From: an uncultured Acidimicrobiales bacterium
GTDB taxonomy: Bacteria; Actinomycetota; Acidimicrobiia; Acidimicrobiales; Aldehydirespiratoraceae
DNA: 64,000 bases
Direction: 5' to 3'
Assembly: GCA_958296055.1 (NCBI GenBank)
Contig: CATQHS010000001.1
Coordinates: 818,277-882,276, forward strand
Below, in pieces: positions 19,115 through 30,209 of this stretch (position 1 is its first letter; each line of letters begins with the position of its first letter). The notes beneath the pieces are model-generated. The model ran no database searches. It was not told where the DNA came from and saw only the letters and a list, made by a program, of their open reading frames with translations. Both the position numbers and the translations under genes were made by a program.

Positions 19115-19863
19115 ATCGCCAGCAGAGACACGACGGTAACCGCGTTGAAGAAGACGTGGGACCAGATGGCCGGCCCGAGTCGGCCCGTGCGCCACACCAT
19201 CACCCCGTGGACCACGCCCACCAGCAGCAGGGCCGGGAACTGCACGAGCTGGAAGTGCGAGGCGGCGAACACAACGGAGGCGATGGCGATGCCGGCGGCC
19301 GGGCCCAGCCGATCGCGCAGCGCCCCCTGCAGCAGGCCCCGGTAGAAGATCTCCTCGGCGATGGGGGCGCCCACGACCGTCATCACCGCCACCGCGATCA
19401 CGTCGACCGAGCCGCCGACCTGATCCATCAGCGACCGGGCCGGCCCCTCCACGTCGAGGTCGCCGAACAGCCGGAAGATGGGCAGGTACAGCAGCGGCAG
19501 GACCACGAGCTGGAGGGCGATCCCGATGGCCGCGCCGACGCCGATGTCGGAGGGCCGCATCCGCCAGCCGAGCTGGGCCCTCCAGTCGAGCCCGGCCCGC
19601 CGGGCCAGCAGCGGGGCGCCCACCAGGCCGGCCCACAGGGGGACCTGGACCGCGGTCAGCCAGACCAGCGGGATCGGGCCTCGGCCCGCTGCCGGCTCCT
19701 CCCCGAGGGTCGTCTGCATGGTCGTGCGGCCCACTTCGCGGCCGATCTGGGACCCGAGCTCATAGTCCCCCACGGAGGCCACCAGGCCCAACGCCACGAC
19801 GCTGGCGAAGAAACCGGCCCCGAAACCGGCCAGCGCCCACAGCAACCGCTCGCGAACCGGCAC
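19111..19863 (-). CDS. CPBP family intramembrane metalloprotease
   Basis: Abi/CPBP (Rce1-like) membrane protease of 250 residues with about seven helices. Catalytic motifs are EEIFYRG (E170, E171, R175), ASHF (H203) and SHVFFN (H236). In bacteria these serve in bacteriocin immunity or unknown membrane processing. GTG 19863 lies 8 bases after a TACGGT -10, so it is probably leaderless, and it diverges from ftsH across only 56 bases. The downstream large membrane gene overlaps it by 4 bases, so the product may process or control that protein (inference). Confidence 0.9.
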   Translation of the reverse strand: MPVRERLLWALAGFGAGFFASVVALGLVASVGDYELGSQIGREVGRTTMQTTLGEEPAAGRGPIPLVWLTAVQVPLWAGLVGAPLLARRAGLDWRAQLGWRMRPSDIGVGAAIGIALQLVVLPLLYLPIFRLFGDLDVEGPARSLMDQVGGSVDVIAVAVMTVVGAPIAEEIFYRGLLQGALRDRLGPAAGIAIASVVFAASHFQLVQFPALLLVGVVHGVMVWRTGRLGPAIWSHVFFNAVTVVSLLAM

Positions 19864-19871
19864 GGCCGCAA

Positions 19872-19877
19872 ACCGTA
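19872..19877 (-). promoter_or_regulatory. Leaderless -10 of the CPBP protease gene
   Basis: Minus-strand TACGGT, 8 bases before GTG 19863. The divergent ftsH -10 lies 30 bases away. Confidence 0.45.
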
Positions 19878-19907
19878 CCCACCCCTCCGCCCGGGCCCGC
19901 CCGCCGG

Positions 19908-19913
19908 TAGCCT
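19908..19913 (+). promoter_or_regulatory. Leaderless -10 of ftsH
   Basis: TAGCCT ends 6 bases before ATG 19920, leaving no space for a Shine-Dalgarno. Confidence 0.45.
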
Positions 19914-19919
19914 GGCCCC

Positions 19920-21959
19920 ATGGCCGACAGCCGCGGCTCCGCCCCGCCGCCTCCGCCCCCGCCGGCGCCCGAGGGCGAGAAGCCCAAGCCCGCGGGCAAG
20001 GGGCCCGGCCCGCAGAGGCCGCCGGCCCGGTCGCGGCTCATCGTCTGGGTCATGCTCGGCGCTCTTCTGGCCGTCTTTTTCGCCACCACGATGATGCCGG
20101 GCGAGAACCGCGAGGAGATCTCCTATCCCGACTTCTTGGCCCGGGTGCGCGGCGGCGAGATCGTCGAGGGCGAGTACAACAACAACAACGGCGGGATAAA
20201 GGCCGCCGACGCCGACGGGGTCTTGTACTCCTCCAACGGGCCCCTGCCCCTGCCCGACGCCGACATCGCGCTGATCAACCGCAGCGTCACCGACAGCGAG
20301 GGCAGCCCGACATTCCGCTACGACACCCCCCAGACCAACTTCCTGCTGTCGCTGCTTCCCCTGCTGCTGCCCATCAGCCTGCTGATCCTGTTCTTCTGGT
20401 GGATGCAGCGCCGGGCCACGGGGCAGATGGGCAGCATCATGTCGATCGGGCGGAGCCGGGCCAAGACCTACACCACCGAGCGGCCCAGCACCACTTTCGA
20501 CGACGTGGCCGGCTACGAGGGCGTCAAGAGCGAGATCACCGAGATAGTCGACTTCCTCAAGCAGCCCGACCGGTTCTCCGAGATCGGAGCCCGGGTGCCC
20601 AAGGGCGTGCTGCTGGTCGGCCCGCCCGGTACGGGCAAGACGCTCATCGCCAAGGCCGTGGCCGGCGAGGCCGGCGTCCCGTTCTTGTCGGTCACCGGCT
20701 CGGACTTCATGGAGATGTTCGTGGGGGTGGGGGCCAGCCGGGTCCGGGACCTGTTCGAGTCGGCCCGCAAGATGGGCAAGGCCATCATCTTCATCGACGA
20801 GGTCGACTCCATCGGCCGCAAGCGCGGGGCCGGGCTGGGCGGCGGGCACGACGAGCGGGAGCAGACCCTCAACCAGATGCTGTCGGAGATGGACGGCTTC
20901 GAAGGCTCCGAGGGCATCGTGATGATGGCCGCCACCAACCGGCCCGACATCTTGGACCCGGCCCTGCTGCGCCCCGGCCGCTTCGACCGCCAGGTGGTGG
21001 TGCCGCTGCCCGAGCTGTCGGACCGGCAGTCCATCCTGGAAGTCCACATCAAGGGCAAGCGGGTCACCGACGAGGTGGACCTGAACGTTCTGGCCCGGGG
21101 CACGCCCGGCATGAGCGGGGCCGATCTGGCCAACCTGGTCAACGAGGCCGCCCTCTCCGCGGTCCGCGACGGCCAGGACGCCATCGGCCCCGCCCACATC
21201 GAGCAGGCCCGCGACCGGATGCTGATGGGCCAGCGGCGCGAGTCGATGGCGCTGTCGGACGAGGAGAAGGAGGCGATCGCCTACCACGAGGCCGGGCACG
21301 CCGTGTGCGCGGCGGTGCTGCCCACCGCCGACCCCCTCCACAAGGTGACGATCATCCCCAGCGGGATGGCTCTGGGCGTCACCATGCAGTTGCCCGAGGA
21401 GGATCGGCACATCTACCGCGAGGACTACATCCTCGACCGGCTGGTGGTCATGTTCGGGGGCCGGATCGCCGAGGAGCTGGTGTTCAAGGTGGTTAGCACG
21501 GGGGCGGCCAACGACCTGATGCAGGCCACCGCTCTGGCCCGGTCGATGGTGCGGGAGTGGGGCATGTCCACCGAGATCGGGCCCATGGCCTGGGGCTCGC
21601 AGAACCAGGTGTTTTTGGGCGAGGACCTGATGCAGACCCGCGACTACAGCAACGACACCGCCCGGGTGATCGACGAGGAGGTGGAGCGGATCCTGCGGGA
21701 CCAGCAGGGCCGGTGCCGCGAGGTGCTCACCAAGTACCGCCACGGCCTCGACTTGGTGGCCCGGGCCCTGCTCGAGCACGAGACGATCAGCGGCGGCGAG
21801 GTCCAGCGGCTCATCAAGGTGTCGCGCTCGGTTCGGGCCGGTTCCGACGGCGAAGGGGCCGGCGACGGCATGGGGACCGTGGGCGTCTTCGACAGAACGG
21901 ACAGACCTGGAGTGGGGCGGGCGGCCCCGACGGTGACCGGTCGCGGGCGGACCGGTTAG
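19920..21959 (+). CDS. ftsH: ATP-dependent zinc metalloprotease FtsH
   Basis: Membrane AAA+ protease that degrades misfolded membrane proteins and short-lived regulators. A Pro/Lys-rich N-terminus leads to helix 1 (about 40-59), an extracytoplasmic domain and helix 2 (about 142-162). Then come Walker A GPPGTGKT, Walker [12 protein letters not shown], the second region of homology ending RPGRFDR, and the zinc site HEAGH at about 456-460 with a distal Asp in AANDLMQA. 679 residues is normal; the Gly/Arg-rich tail varies in the family. A leaderless -10 precedes the start. Confidence 0.97.
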   Translation: MADSRGSAPPPPPPPAPEGEKPKPAGKGPGPQRPPARSRLIVWVMLGALLAVFFATTMMPGENREEISYPDFLARVRGGEIVEGEYNNNNGGIKAADADGVLYSSNGPLPLPDADIALINRSVTDSEGSPTFRYDTPQTNFLLSLLPLLLPISLLILFFWWMQRRATGQMGSIMSIGRSRAKTYTTERPSTTFDDVAGYEGVKSEITEIVDFLKQPDRFSEIGARVPKGVLLVGPPGTGKTLIAKAVAGEAGVPFLSVTGSDFMEMFVGVGASRVRDLFESARKMGKAIIFIDEVDSIGRKRGAGLGGGHDEREQTLNQMLSEMDGFEGSEGIVMMAATNRPDILDPALLRPGRFDRQVVVPLPELSDRQSILEVHIKGKRVTDEVDLNVLARGTPGMSGADLANLVNEAALSAVRDGQDAIGPAHIEQARDRMLMGQRRESMALSDEEKEAIAYHEAGHAVCAAVLPTADPLHKVTIIPSGMALGVTMQLPEEDRHIYREDYILDRLVVMFGGRIAEELVFKVVSTGAANDLMQATALARSMVREWGMSTEIGPMAWGSQNQVFLGEDLMQTRDYSNDTARVIDEEVERILRDQQGRCREVLTKYRHGLDLVARALLEHETISGGEVQRLIKVSRSVRAGSDGEGAGDGMGTVGVFDRTDRPGVGRAAPTVTGRGRTG

Positions 21960-21980
21960 CCCCTAAACACTCGGCAACCG

Positions 21981-22430
21981 GTGGACCGGTTCGTCCTGAT
22001 CGTCGGCGCGGTGGCGGTGGCCGGTCTGGTGGCGCTGGCCGTCGATCGGATCCGCTCCGGCGCCCGGCTCTTACGGCATCGGCGGCCGGCGCCGGCGGCT
22101 TCGCCGGCCCATCACGTGCCGGACCGGCTCGACCGCGGCGATTTCGCCCGGCCCGGCGCCGGGTGGCTGGTGGCCGTCTTCACCTCCGACGCCTGCTCGA
22201 CCTGCGCCGAGGTGTGGCGACGGGCCCGCAGGCTGGAAGGCCCCGAAGTGGCCGCGCAACACATCGAAGCCGGGCGCGAGGCCGCTCTGCACGCCCGCTA
22301 CGGCATCGACGCCGTCCCGCTGGTGGTGATCGCCGACCGCGAGGGCGCAACTCGGCGCAGCATCGCCGGTCCGGCCACCGAGGCCCAGCTCCGAGCGGCC
22401 CTGGCTGAAGCGGGGGGCACGGCTAGCTAG
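21981..22430 (+). CDS. Membrane-anchored thioredoxin-fold protein
   Basis: 149 residues: one N-terminal helix (about 4-22), a linker, then a thioredoxin-like domain with FTSDACSTC (redox pair C72, C75) and the cis-proline strand VPLVVIAD. Probably a thiol-disulfide protein facing the periplasm or cytoplasm; topology is undecided. GTG 21981 follows ftsH by 21 bases, so co-transcription is likely. Its stop shares the palindrome CTAG with the convergent DUF5719 gene. Similar small thioredoxin-like genes adjoin DUF5719 genes in other Actinobacteria, as far as I recall. Confidence 0.8.
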   Translation: MDRFVLIVGAVAVAGLVALAVDRIRSGARLLRHRRPAPAASPAHHVPDRLDRGDFARPGAGWLVAVFTSDACSTCAEVWRRARRLEGPEVAAQHIEAGREAALHARYGIDAVPLVVIADREGATRRSIAGPATEAQLRAALAEAGGTAS

Positions 22431-23947
22431 GGCACTTCGGACAGGGGGATCGCCTCGCCCACGGCGACGCCCAGGGCCGCCGTCCGCGACGTGAGGCCCA
22501 CCAGCTCCCGGGCCGCCACCACCGGTGCCGACGACACCACCTCCAGCACGAACCGGTCGGGGGGCGGCCCGGCCGCGGGCGCATCTCCGGTGGCCAGCCG
22601 GGCCCGGAGCTCGGCCACCGGCAGCAGAACTCGGCGCCCGGGGGCCAGCTCGATCTGCTCTATCACCTCGCCGCCGACGGCGAGGTCGATGGTGGCGATT
22701 CCCACCGCCGACGGATTGGCGATGACCACGCGGGAGCCGGCCGCGCCCGGGTCCGGGTTGGTCGATTCCACCGGCACCATCCAGCGGCGGGCAGCAGCGT
22801 CGGCGCCGGCCGCGGCGGCGGTCCCGGCGACGCCGGTGGATTCGTCGACGGGCCCGATCTCGGGCCTCAAGACGACGCTGTCCAGCGACACCGCCACCGG
22901 CACCCCGGCTAAGGACCGCACGATCAGGCTCAGCGGACCGATCCCCGCCAGGCGATTCTGGGACAGGTCCACCACCACAGTCCGGCCCGGCCGAACCGTG
23001 ATCTCGATCGGGTCCGGCGCCCAGGCCGGATCGCCGGCCTCGATCCCGCCGGCCAGGATCTCGATGTCGACCTCGGCCGTGAGTTCGTCGGAGGGGTTGG
23101 CGACCGCCACTAGGTCGCGCCGGCCGGCGGCCGCGGCGGCCAGCGGCAGGTACCACACCGCCGCGCCGCCGGGGGTGCCCGGCGAGACGCTGATCCCGCG
23201 CCCGGCGGTGGGGCCGTTGGCCGACTGGAGGCGCGAGACCGAAAGGCGGCCGGCCACCACGTTCACCGTCACCGCCACCGCCGACGCCACCGTCACCTCC
23301 TCGGTCACGTCGATGGCCACCACCTCCCCGGCCGGGATCACCACTCCCTCCAGGGAGTCGGGGCCCACATCGGCCGCGAACTCGACGTCGGCCACGGCGT
23401 CGCCGGGGAACGGGTTGAGCAGCATCACCACGAAGCGCTCGCCTTCGGCCTCGAACCGGGTGGCGCCGTAGGGGACCACCCAGCGGGCGGCGGTGCGGGT
23501 CGAACAGGGCGAGCGCCCGATCCCGCCCACCAGGCCGGTCACCGTCTGCTCGACGACCACGTCGGATCCGTTCACCTCCACCACGGCCCCCACCCATTGG
23601 GCGCCGGGCACGGCGTCGGCCGGCGCCAGAACCGTCCGCCCCCCTGGGGGGACGTCCACCTCGAAGTCGGTGCCGGTCACGTTCACCCGCCCGCCCGGGG
23701 CGACCGACACCGTCGCCGTCCGGGGCTCAGAGGACCGGCTCACGATCTCCACGGTCAACTCGGCAGCGCCGCCCGGACCGCTGCCGCCGGGGCAGAACCA
23801 GGTCGTCACCGGGTCTTTGGCCACGGTCAGAGCCGCCGGTCGGGCCCGGGCCGGCTCGGCCGTGGGCCGGTCGCCGCGGTCCACCGCCAAGCCGAGGGCG
23901 ATCAGGCCCCCGACCACGGCCAGCGCCAGAGTCCGTATCACTCTCAC
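22427..23947 (-). CDS. DUF5719 family secreted/anchored protein
   Basis: 506 residues with an N-terminal signal-anchor (LALAVVGGLIALGLAV) and several Ig-like beta repeats: TVEIVSRSSEPRTATVSV, VVMLLNPFPGDAVADVEF, VAVANPSDELTAEVDIEI, VIANPSAVGIATIDLAV. The pattern fits DUF5719, a domain of unknown function typical of Actinobacteria and often beside a GT2-membrane fusion gene, as here. Probably extracytoplasmic and linked to glycan assembly by context. GTG 23947 is used, with AAGGGG about 10 bases upstream. It follows the fusion gene by 50 bases in the same direction. Confidence 0.8.
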   Translation of the reverse strand: MRVIRTLALAVVGGLIALGLAVDRGDRPTAEPARARPAALTVAKDPVTTWFCPGGSGPGGAAELTVEIVSRSSEPRTATVSVAPGGRVNVTGTDFEVDVPPGGRTVLAPADAVPGAQWVGAVVEVNGSDVVVEQTVTGLVGGIGRSPCSTRTAARWVVPYGATRFEAEGERFVVMLLNPFPGDAVADVEFAADVGPDSLEGVVIPAGEVVAIDVTEEVTVASAVAVTVNVVAGRLSVSRLQSANGPTAGRGISVSPGTPGGAAVWYLPLAAAAAGRRDLVAVANPSDELTAEVDIEILAGGIEAGDPAWAPDPIEITVRPGRTVVVDLSQNRLAGIGPLSLIVRSLAGVPVAVSLDSVVLRPEIGPVDESTGVAGTAAAAGADAAARRWMVPVESTNPDPGAAGSRVVIANPSAVGIATIDLAVGGEVIEQIELAPGRRVLLPVAELRARLATGDAPAAGPPPDRFVLEVVSSAPVVAARELVGLTSRTAALGVAVGEAIPLSEVP

Positions 23948-23997
23948 GGCGCGCGCCCCTTCATGAGGTCGCCCTCACCGATCACCGCCCTCATCGG

Positions 23998-26900
23998 TTA
24001 GCCGGTCCGGTCCAACCGCCGACGCAGCCACCCCCCGAGCAGCACCAGAGGAGCGGCGACCTGGATCATCTGGGTCAACCGTCGGGCCCTGGGCACCGTG
24101 TAAGACAGGACGGCGTCGCCCCCCTCGGCGGGGACGTAGACGGAAGCCCAACCCAGGCCGTCGCGCCGGGCCGCCCTCGTCCCCTCGACCTCCAGCCGCC
24201 ATCCCGGCGCCGGGGTCTGAGCCACCAGGATCTCAGCCCCGGCGGGAACCGGCCCGGCCAGCGACGCGGCCCGGCCGGCCAGCACCGGCGCGCCCGGGCC
24301 CAGCGGCGAGGCCTCCAAGTCGGCCACCGAAGCGATCCCGTCATCGAAACCGCCGACGAAGGCGGCTCGGACCGGCACCCAAGCCGTGTTCACGAAGACG
24401 CTGACCGCGCTGTTGGTTCCCTCGAGCCGCTGCAGGTCAAGTTGGTCGCCGAACCCCTCGACCACGGCGTCGGGCACCGGGCGGGCGGCGGCGGGCGAGC
24501 TGAACGGGGCCGGCGCCAGCCGGTCCAGAAGAACCACGTAGCGGACCCCGAAGCCGGCCAGCAGCCGGCCGGCCCGGGCGGTGCCGCCCGCCGCCACGCC
24601 GTCGATCACCCCTTCCAGGAGATCGGCCCGACCGACATCCACCGGCAGGTGGCGGTCGAGAACAGAGACGACGGCGCCGGTCGCCGCCCAGGCCATGCCG
24701 TCGTCGAGGGCCCGTCCCTCCACCGGCAGGAACTCCGGGGCGGCGATCCAGAGCACCCGGTAGGCCCCGACCTCGGCCGGGGGGTCCAGCACCAAGGCGT
24801 CGCCGTGATCGCTGCGGACCAGACCCCAGCGGCCGTCGGCCAGCAGCGGAACCACGGGCAGAACGGCCAGAGCCGAGGCCGCCACCGTCGCCGGCACCAG
24901 GATCCGGCGCATGACGGAGCGGGCCAGGCGCAGATCGTGCTCCACCGCCAGAACGGCCATGCCGCACAGTCCGGCCAGAGCCGCGGCGGCCGGGGCCAGC
25001 AGCACCGACGCGTCGGGGAGCCCGATCGGGATCAGGCCCCGCTGGGCGGCCAGAGCCAGACCCCAGGAGACCAGAGCCACCATCCACAGCCGGATGGCCA
25101 GCTCCAGTCGCCAACCCCGCCCCACCAGCAGCGGGACCGCGGCCGGAACGGCCAGCAGGCTCATGGCCAGGCTGGGCTCGTCCGGGCCGACCGCGAAGCG
25201 CAGCAGATCGACGAAGGAAAGATCTCCGGCCGAGCCGTTGCGACCGTCGGCGGCCAGCCCGGCCAGGGCGGTCCAGCTCGGCCCGGCCTCCACCAGATCG
25301 AAGACCACCGGCGCGGCCATCAGCGCCGCCACCGGCAGGGCCAGCACCAGCGCCACCGGGTAGCGGACCGCGCCCGCGGGCCGGCCGGCCACCAGGCCGC
25401 CCGCCACCAAGCCCGCGGCCATCGGCACGGCCAGCCCCGCGCCGACCGGCAGGAACAGGGCGGTGAGGCCCATCACCGCTCCCACCGCCACCCCCGACCG
25501 GCCCAAATGGGCCAGAGGCCGGCTCGGGGGCCGGAAGGGGGCGGCGGCCCCGGCCCGCAGCAGCGCCCCCAGCATCCACGGGGCCGCTGCCCCGGCCACC
25601 AGGCCGGCGATCGAGCCCCCCGCCACCGACAGCGTGGCCACCGGGATTACCGCGTAGGCCCCCAGCGCGCCGATCTGGGCCCGCCGAGAGCCGGTCTCGG
25701 CCAAGAGCCGGTAGGCCCCGACCGCCCCGACCAAGACGGGCACCAGCACCCAGAGCGTGCGCGCCAGCCCGGTGCCGCCGCCCAGCACCCATCCCAGAGC
25801 GCCCAGATAGGCCAAGCCCCCCAGGTTGGACGTGGGGGCGCCGGTGCCCCGCTCGCTCCATCCCCCCCACCACCCCTGGAGGAGGTCCCAGGCCGAAGCC
25901 GGGAAGGCGGCGAAGTCGCCCACCGCCGGGACGCCGGAGCCGATGAGCGTGCGCGATCCGTAGACGAGATAGGCCAGCACCAGGGCCCAGGCGATCCAGG
26001 CGGCCCGGGCCGAGCCGGTCCTGAAGGTGTTGAGGATGCCCTGCCGAGCCCCGCCCAGCAGGCCGTCCCGCCCGTCGCGGCCCACCCGGTTCCGCAAGAA
26101 GTTCAACACCCTGATGCTGCCGAAGTGCTGAAGGGCGGTGACGTCGGCCGGGCGGGCCGCCCGGATCCGGACGTTGGCCCGGCGGCGCCGGTACACGCCG
26201 TCCAGCCGGGCCAGGTTCCACGTCCACGACGAGAAGATGTCGCGGATGCGGCCGACCCGGCCGGTAACCGCCGCCACCAGGATCTCGGCCACCGACATCA
26301 CCAGCAGGAGCGGAATGGTCAGAGCCAGGGAGATCAGGCCGTGGTTGACCAGCATGGCCCGCAGGGCGTGGCGGACCTGGGTGCGGCGGACGTCGTCGAC
26401 CCGGCGCCGGGCCACCAGGCCCTGGCGGTGGCGCACCACCGCGTCGGGCGCCACCAGCACCCGGGCCCCGGTGAGGTGGGCCCGCCAGCACAGGTCCACG
26501 TCATCGCCCCTGAAGGTGATGGCCTCGTCGAACCCGCCCAGCGCCATGAACAGGTCCCGGCGGATCAGCATGCAGGCCGAGGGAAGGGCGAAGACGTCGC
26601 GCACCGCGTCGTGCTGCTCCTGATCGAGCTCGCCCGGCACGACGACCCCGGCTGAGACCCCGAACCGGTCGACCTCGTATCCGACGTGCTGGAGCACCTC
26701 GGGCCGGTCCCAGTCCACCAGCTTGGGGCCGACGACGCCGGCATTGCTCCGCAGCGCCTCGGCGACCATGGTGCGGACGGCGTCGGGGGCCAGCGCCACG
26801 TCGTCGTGGCACACCATCAGGTAGGCCGGGCCGGTTCGCAGGTCCAAGGCGGTGTTGGCCGCGGCCGGGAACCCGCCCGAGCCCCGGCGGGGCCTGACGA

Positions 26901-27138
26901 CGGCGGCAGAGGGCAGGATCGAGCCCACCGGACCGGCCAGCCCGGCGCCGACGCCGGCGGCGTCGACCACGACGACGGACAAGCGCGGGTAGTCCTGGCC
27001 GCCCAGCGATTCGAGGGTCTCGGCGAACCACGGACCGGGGGCGTGGGCCACCACCACGGCCAGCACCGACGGCACCGCGTCCCGGGCCCCGGCGTCCCGG
27101 GCGGGGGCATCCCGAACAACGGCATCAGCGGGGACCAC
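23998..27138 (-). CDS. Glycosyltransferase family 2 fused to a large membrane domain
   Basis: 1046 residues. Residues about 23-300 are a GT-A domain (VLAVVVAHAPGPWFAETLES, CHDDVALAPDAVRTMV, ITFRGDDVDLCWRAHLTGA). From about 280 many helices follow, then a C-terminal soluble part and a final helix. This architecture is common in Actinobacteria beside DUF5719 and is probably a cell-envelope galactosyl- or mannosyl-type transferase; the sugar is unknown. The N-terminus contains RDAPARDAGARDA repeats from a DNA tandem repeat. GTG 27138 follows a TAGCCT -10 by 9 bases. The 170-base gap to the divergent SDR holds only promoters. Confidence 0.85.
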   Translation of the reverse strand: MVPADAVVRDAPARDAGARDAVPSVLAVVVAHAPGPWFAETLESLGGQDYPRLSVVVVDAAGVGAGLAGPVGSILPSAAVVRPRRGSGGFPAAANTALDLRTGPAYLMVCHDDVALAPDAVRTMVAEALRSNAGVVGPKLVDWDRPEVLQHVGYEVDRFGVSAGVVVPGELDQEQHDAVRDVFALPSACMLIRRDLFMALGGFDEAITFRGDDVDLCWRAHLTGARVLVAPDAVVRHRQGLVARRRVDDVRRTQVRHALRAMLVNHGLISLALTIPLLLVMSVAEILVAAVTGRVGRIRDIFSSWTWNLARLDGVYRRRRANVRIRAARPADVTALQHFGSIRVLNFLRNRVGRDGRDGLLGGARQGILNTFRTGSARAAWIAWALVLAYLVYGSRTLIGSGVPAVGDFAAFPASAWDLLQGWWGGWSERGTGAPTSNLGGLAYLGALGWVLGGGTGLARTLWVLVPVLVGAVGAYRLLAETGSRRAQIGALGAYAVIPVATLSVAGGSIAGLVAGAAAPWMLGALLRAGAAAPFRPPSRPLAHLGRSGVAVGAVMGLTALFLPVGAGLAVPMAAGLVAGGLVAGRPAGAVRYPVALVLALPVAALMAAPVVFDLVEAGPSWTALAGLAADGRNGSAGDLSFVDLLRFAVGPDEPSLAMSLLAVPAAVPLLVGRGWRLELAIRLWMVALVSWGLALAAQRGLIPIGLPDASVLLAPAAAALAGLCGMAVLAVEHDLRLARSVMRRILVPATVAASALAVLPVVPLLADGRWGLVRSDHGDALVLDPPAEVGAYRVLWIAAPEFLPVEGRALDDGMAWAATGAVVSVLDRHLPVDVGRADLLEGVIDGVAAGGTARAGRLLAGFGVRYVVLLDRLAPAPFSSPAAARPVPDAVVEGFGDQLDLQRLEGTNSAVSVFVNTAWVPVRAAFVGGFDDGIASVADLEASPLGPGAPVLAGRAASLAGPVPAGAEILVAQTPAPGWRLEVEGTRAARRDGLGWASVYVPAEGGDAVLSYTVPRARRLTQMIQVAAPLVLLGGWLRRRLDRTG

Positions 27139-27147
27139 TATGGCCGG

Positions 27148-27153
27148 AGGCTA
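27148..27153 (-). promoter_or_regulatory. -10 of the GT2 fusion gene
   Basis: Minus-strand TAGCCT, 9 bases before GTG 27138; near-leaderless. Confidence 0.35.
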
Positions 27154-27259
27154 GTTGTCCCGATGCCGCGGGCCGGGTGTTTGCCGCCGGTGTCGGGGGG
27201 CCAGCCCGGCGTTCGGACCCGACCCGAGGCCCCGTTTCCCCAAGGCGGCCGGCAGTGGG

Positions 27260-27265
27260 TAGGGT
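27260..27265 (+). promoter_or_regulatory. Candidate -10 of the GDP-sugar SDR operon
   Basis: TAGGGT 43 bases before GTG 27309, in the divergent intergenic region. Confidence 0.3.
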
Positions 27266-27308
27266 TCGGGCCGATGCCCTGGTTCCGGGCGCCCCGGTAG
27301 GCCGTCCC

Positions 27309-29237
<1,929 letters not shown>

Positions 29238-29238
<1 letters not shown>

Positions 29239-30185
29239 TGATCACGGTCCTGTCCGGAGGGGTGGGAGCGGCCCGCTACCTGGTCGGCCAGGTTCGGGCC
29301 ACCCCGCCCGAGCAGGTCGCCGCGGTGGTCAACGTGGCCGACGACATGACCCTGCACGGGCTGCGGGTGAGCCCCGACCTCGACACCGTCGTCTACACGC
29401 TGGCCGGGGTGGTCAACCCCGCCACGGGGTGGGGCCGCGACGGCGAGACCTGGAACGCCCTGGACGAGCTGCGGGCCTGCGGCCTCGACGCCTGGTTTGC
29501 GCTGGGCGACCGCGACCTGGGCGCCCACCTGTTCCGCACCTCGCTGCTGGCCCGGGGCCTGCCCCTGAGCGAGATCACCGCCCGGATGGCGGCCGCCCGC
29601 GGCCTGAAGTGCCGGGTGCTGCCCGTCAGCGACGACCGGATCGAGACCCGGGTCACTCTGGCGTCGGGAGACCGGACCGGCGCCGAGGTCGGTTTCCAGG
29701 AGTATTTCGTCAAGCTGGGCCATGAGGTGGCCGTCTCGAAGGTTCGATTCGACGGGATCGAAGATGCCCGGCCCGGACCCGGCGTCCTGGAGGCCATCGA
29801 AGAGGCCGAGGCGGTGGTGATCGCCCCGTCCAACCCGGTGGTCTCGATCGACCCGGTGCTGGCCGTGCCCGGCGTCCGCGAGGCGGTGGCGGCCCGGCGG
29901 GACCGCAGCGTGGCGGTGTCGCCCATCGTGGCCGGCGCCGCCCTCAAGGGCCCGACCGCCCGGATGCTCAAGGAGCTGGGGTCGGAGGCGGACGTGGCGT
30001 CGATCGCCCGCCGCTACCGCGACGTGGTGTCGGCTTTGGTGATCGACGAGGCCGACGCGGGGCGGGCCGGCGAGGTCCGGGCCGCGGGGGTCCGGCCGGT
30101 GGTGGCCCCGGCGGTAATGTCCTCGCCGGAGGCGGCGGCCGCCCTGGCCCGCCGCACCGTCGCCGCCGTGATTCCGCCGCCGTGA
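29238..30185 (+). CDS. fbiA: 2-phospho-L-lactate transferase family (F420 biosynthesis)
   Basis: Transfers the phospho-lactyl (or phosphoenolpyruvyl) group to Fo, making the F420-0 skeleton. It begins ITVLSGGVGAARYL with the CofD glycine loop and continues NVADDMTLHGLRVSPDLDT and VIAPSNPVVSIDPVLAVPG, all family marks. 315 residues is right. GTG 29238 is chosen over earlier starts that would run through the gmd end. fbiB follows after a short tandem repeat, as in mycobacteria (Rv3261-Rv3262). Confidence 0.93.
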
Positions 30186-30209
30186 TTCCGCCGCCGTGAT
30201 TCCGTCGCC
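30169..30209. repeat. Triplicated GTGATT unit at the fbiA/fbiB junction
   Basis: Three units of GTGATTCCG(C/T)CGC(C), 13, 14 and 14 bases long, begin at 30169, 30182 and 30196, followed by the fbiB GTG at 30210. The second unit supplies the fbiA TGA stop (30183-30185). Confidence 0.75.

Noticed and set aside
18942..19636. N-terminal extension of the large membrane protein to 1172 residues
   Set aside because: The extra residues before GTG 19114 are Arg/Gly-rich and lie antiphase over the CPBP protease gene; the GTGA overlap gives a better start.
19656..21779. 707-codon minus-strand frame opposite ftsH
   Set aside because: ftsH is unambiguous on the plus strand; the antisense product is low-complexity.
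22423..22430. GCTAGCTAG between convergent genes as a regulatory palindrome
   Set aside because: It is explained by two TAG stops sharing CTAG on opposite strands.
27177..27308. 44-residue extension of the GDP-sugar SDR
   Set aside because: Low-complexity and upstream of the Rossmann start; GTG 27309 directly precedes the conserved fold.
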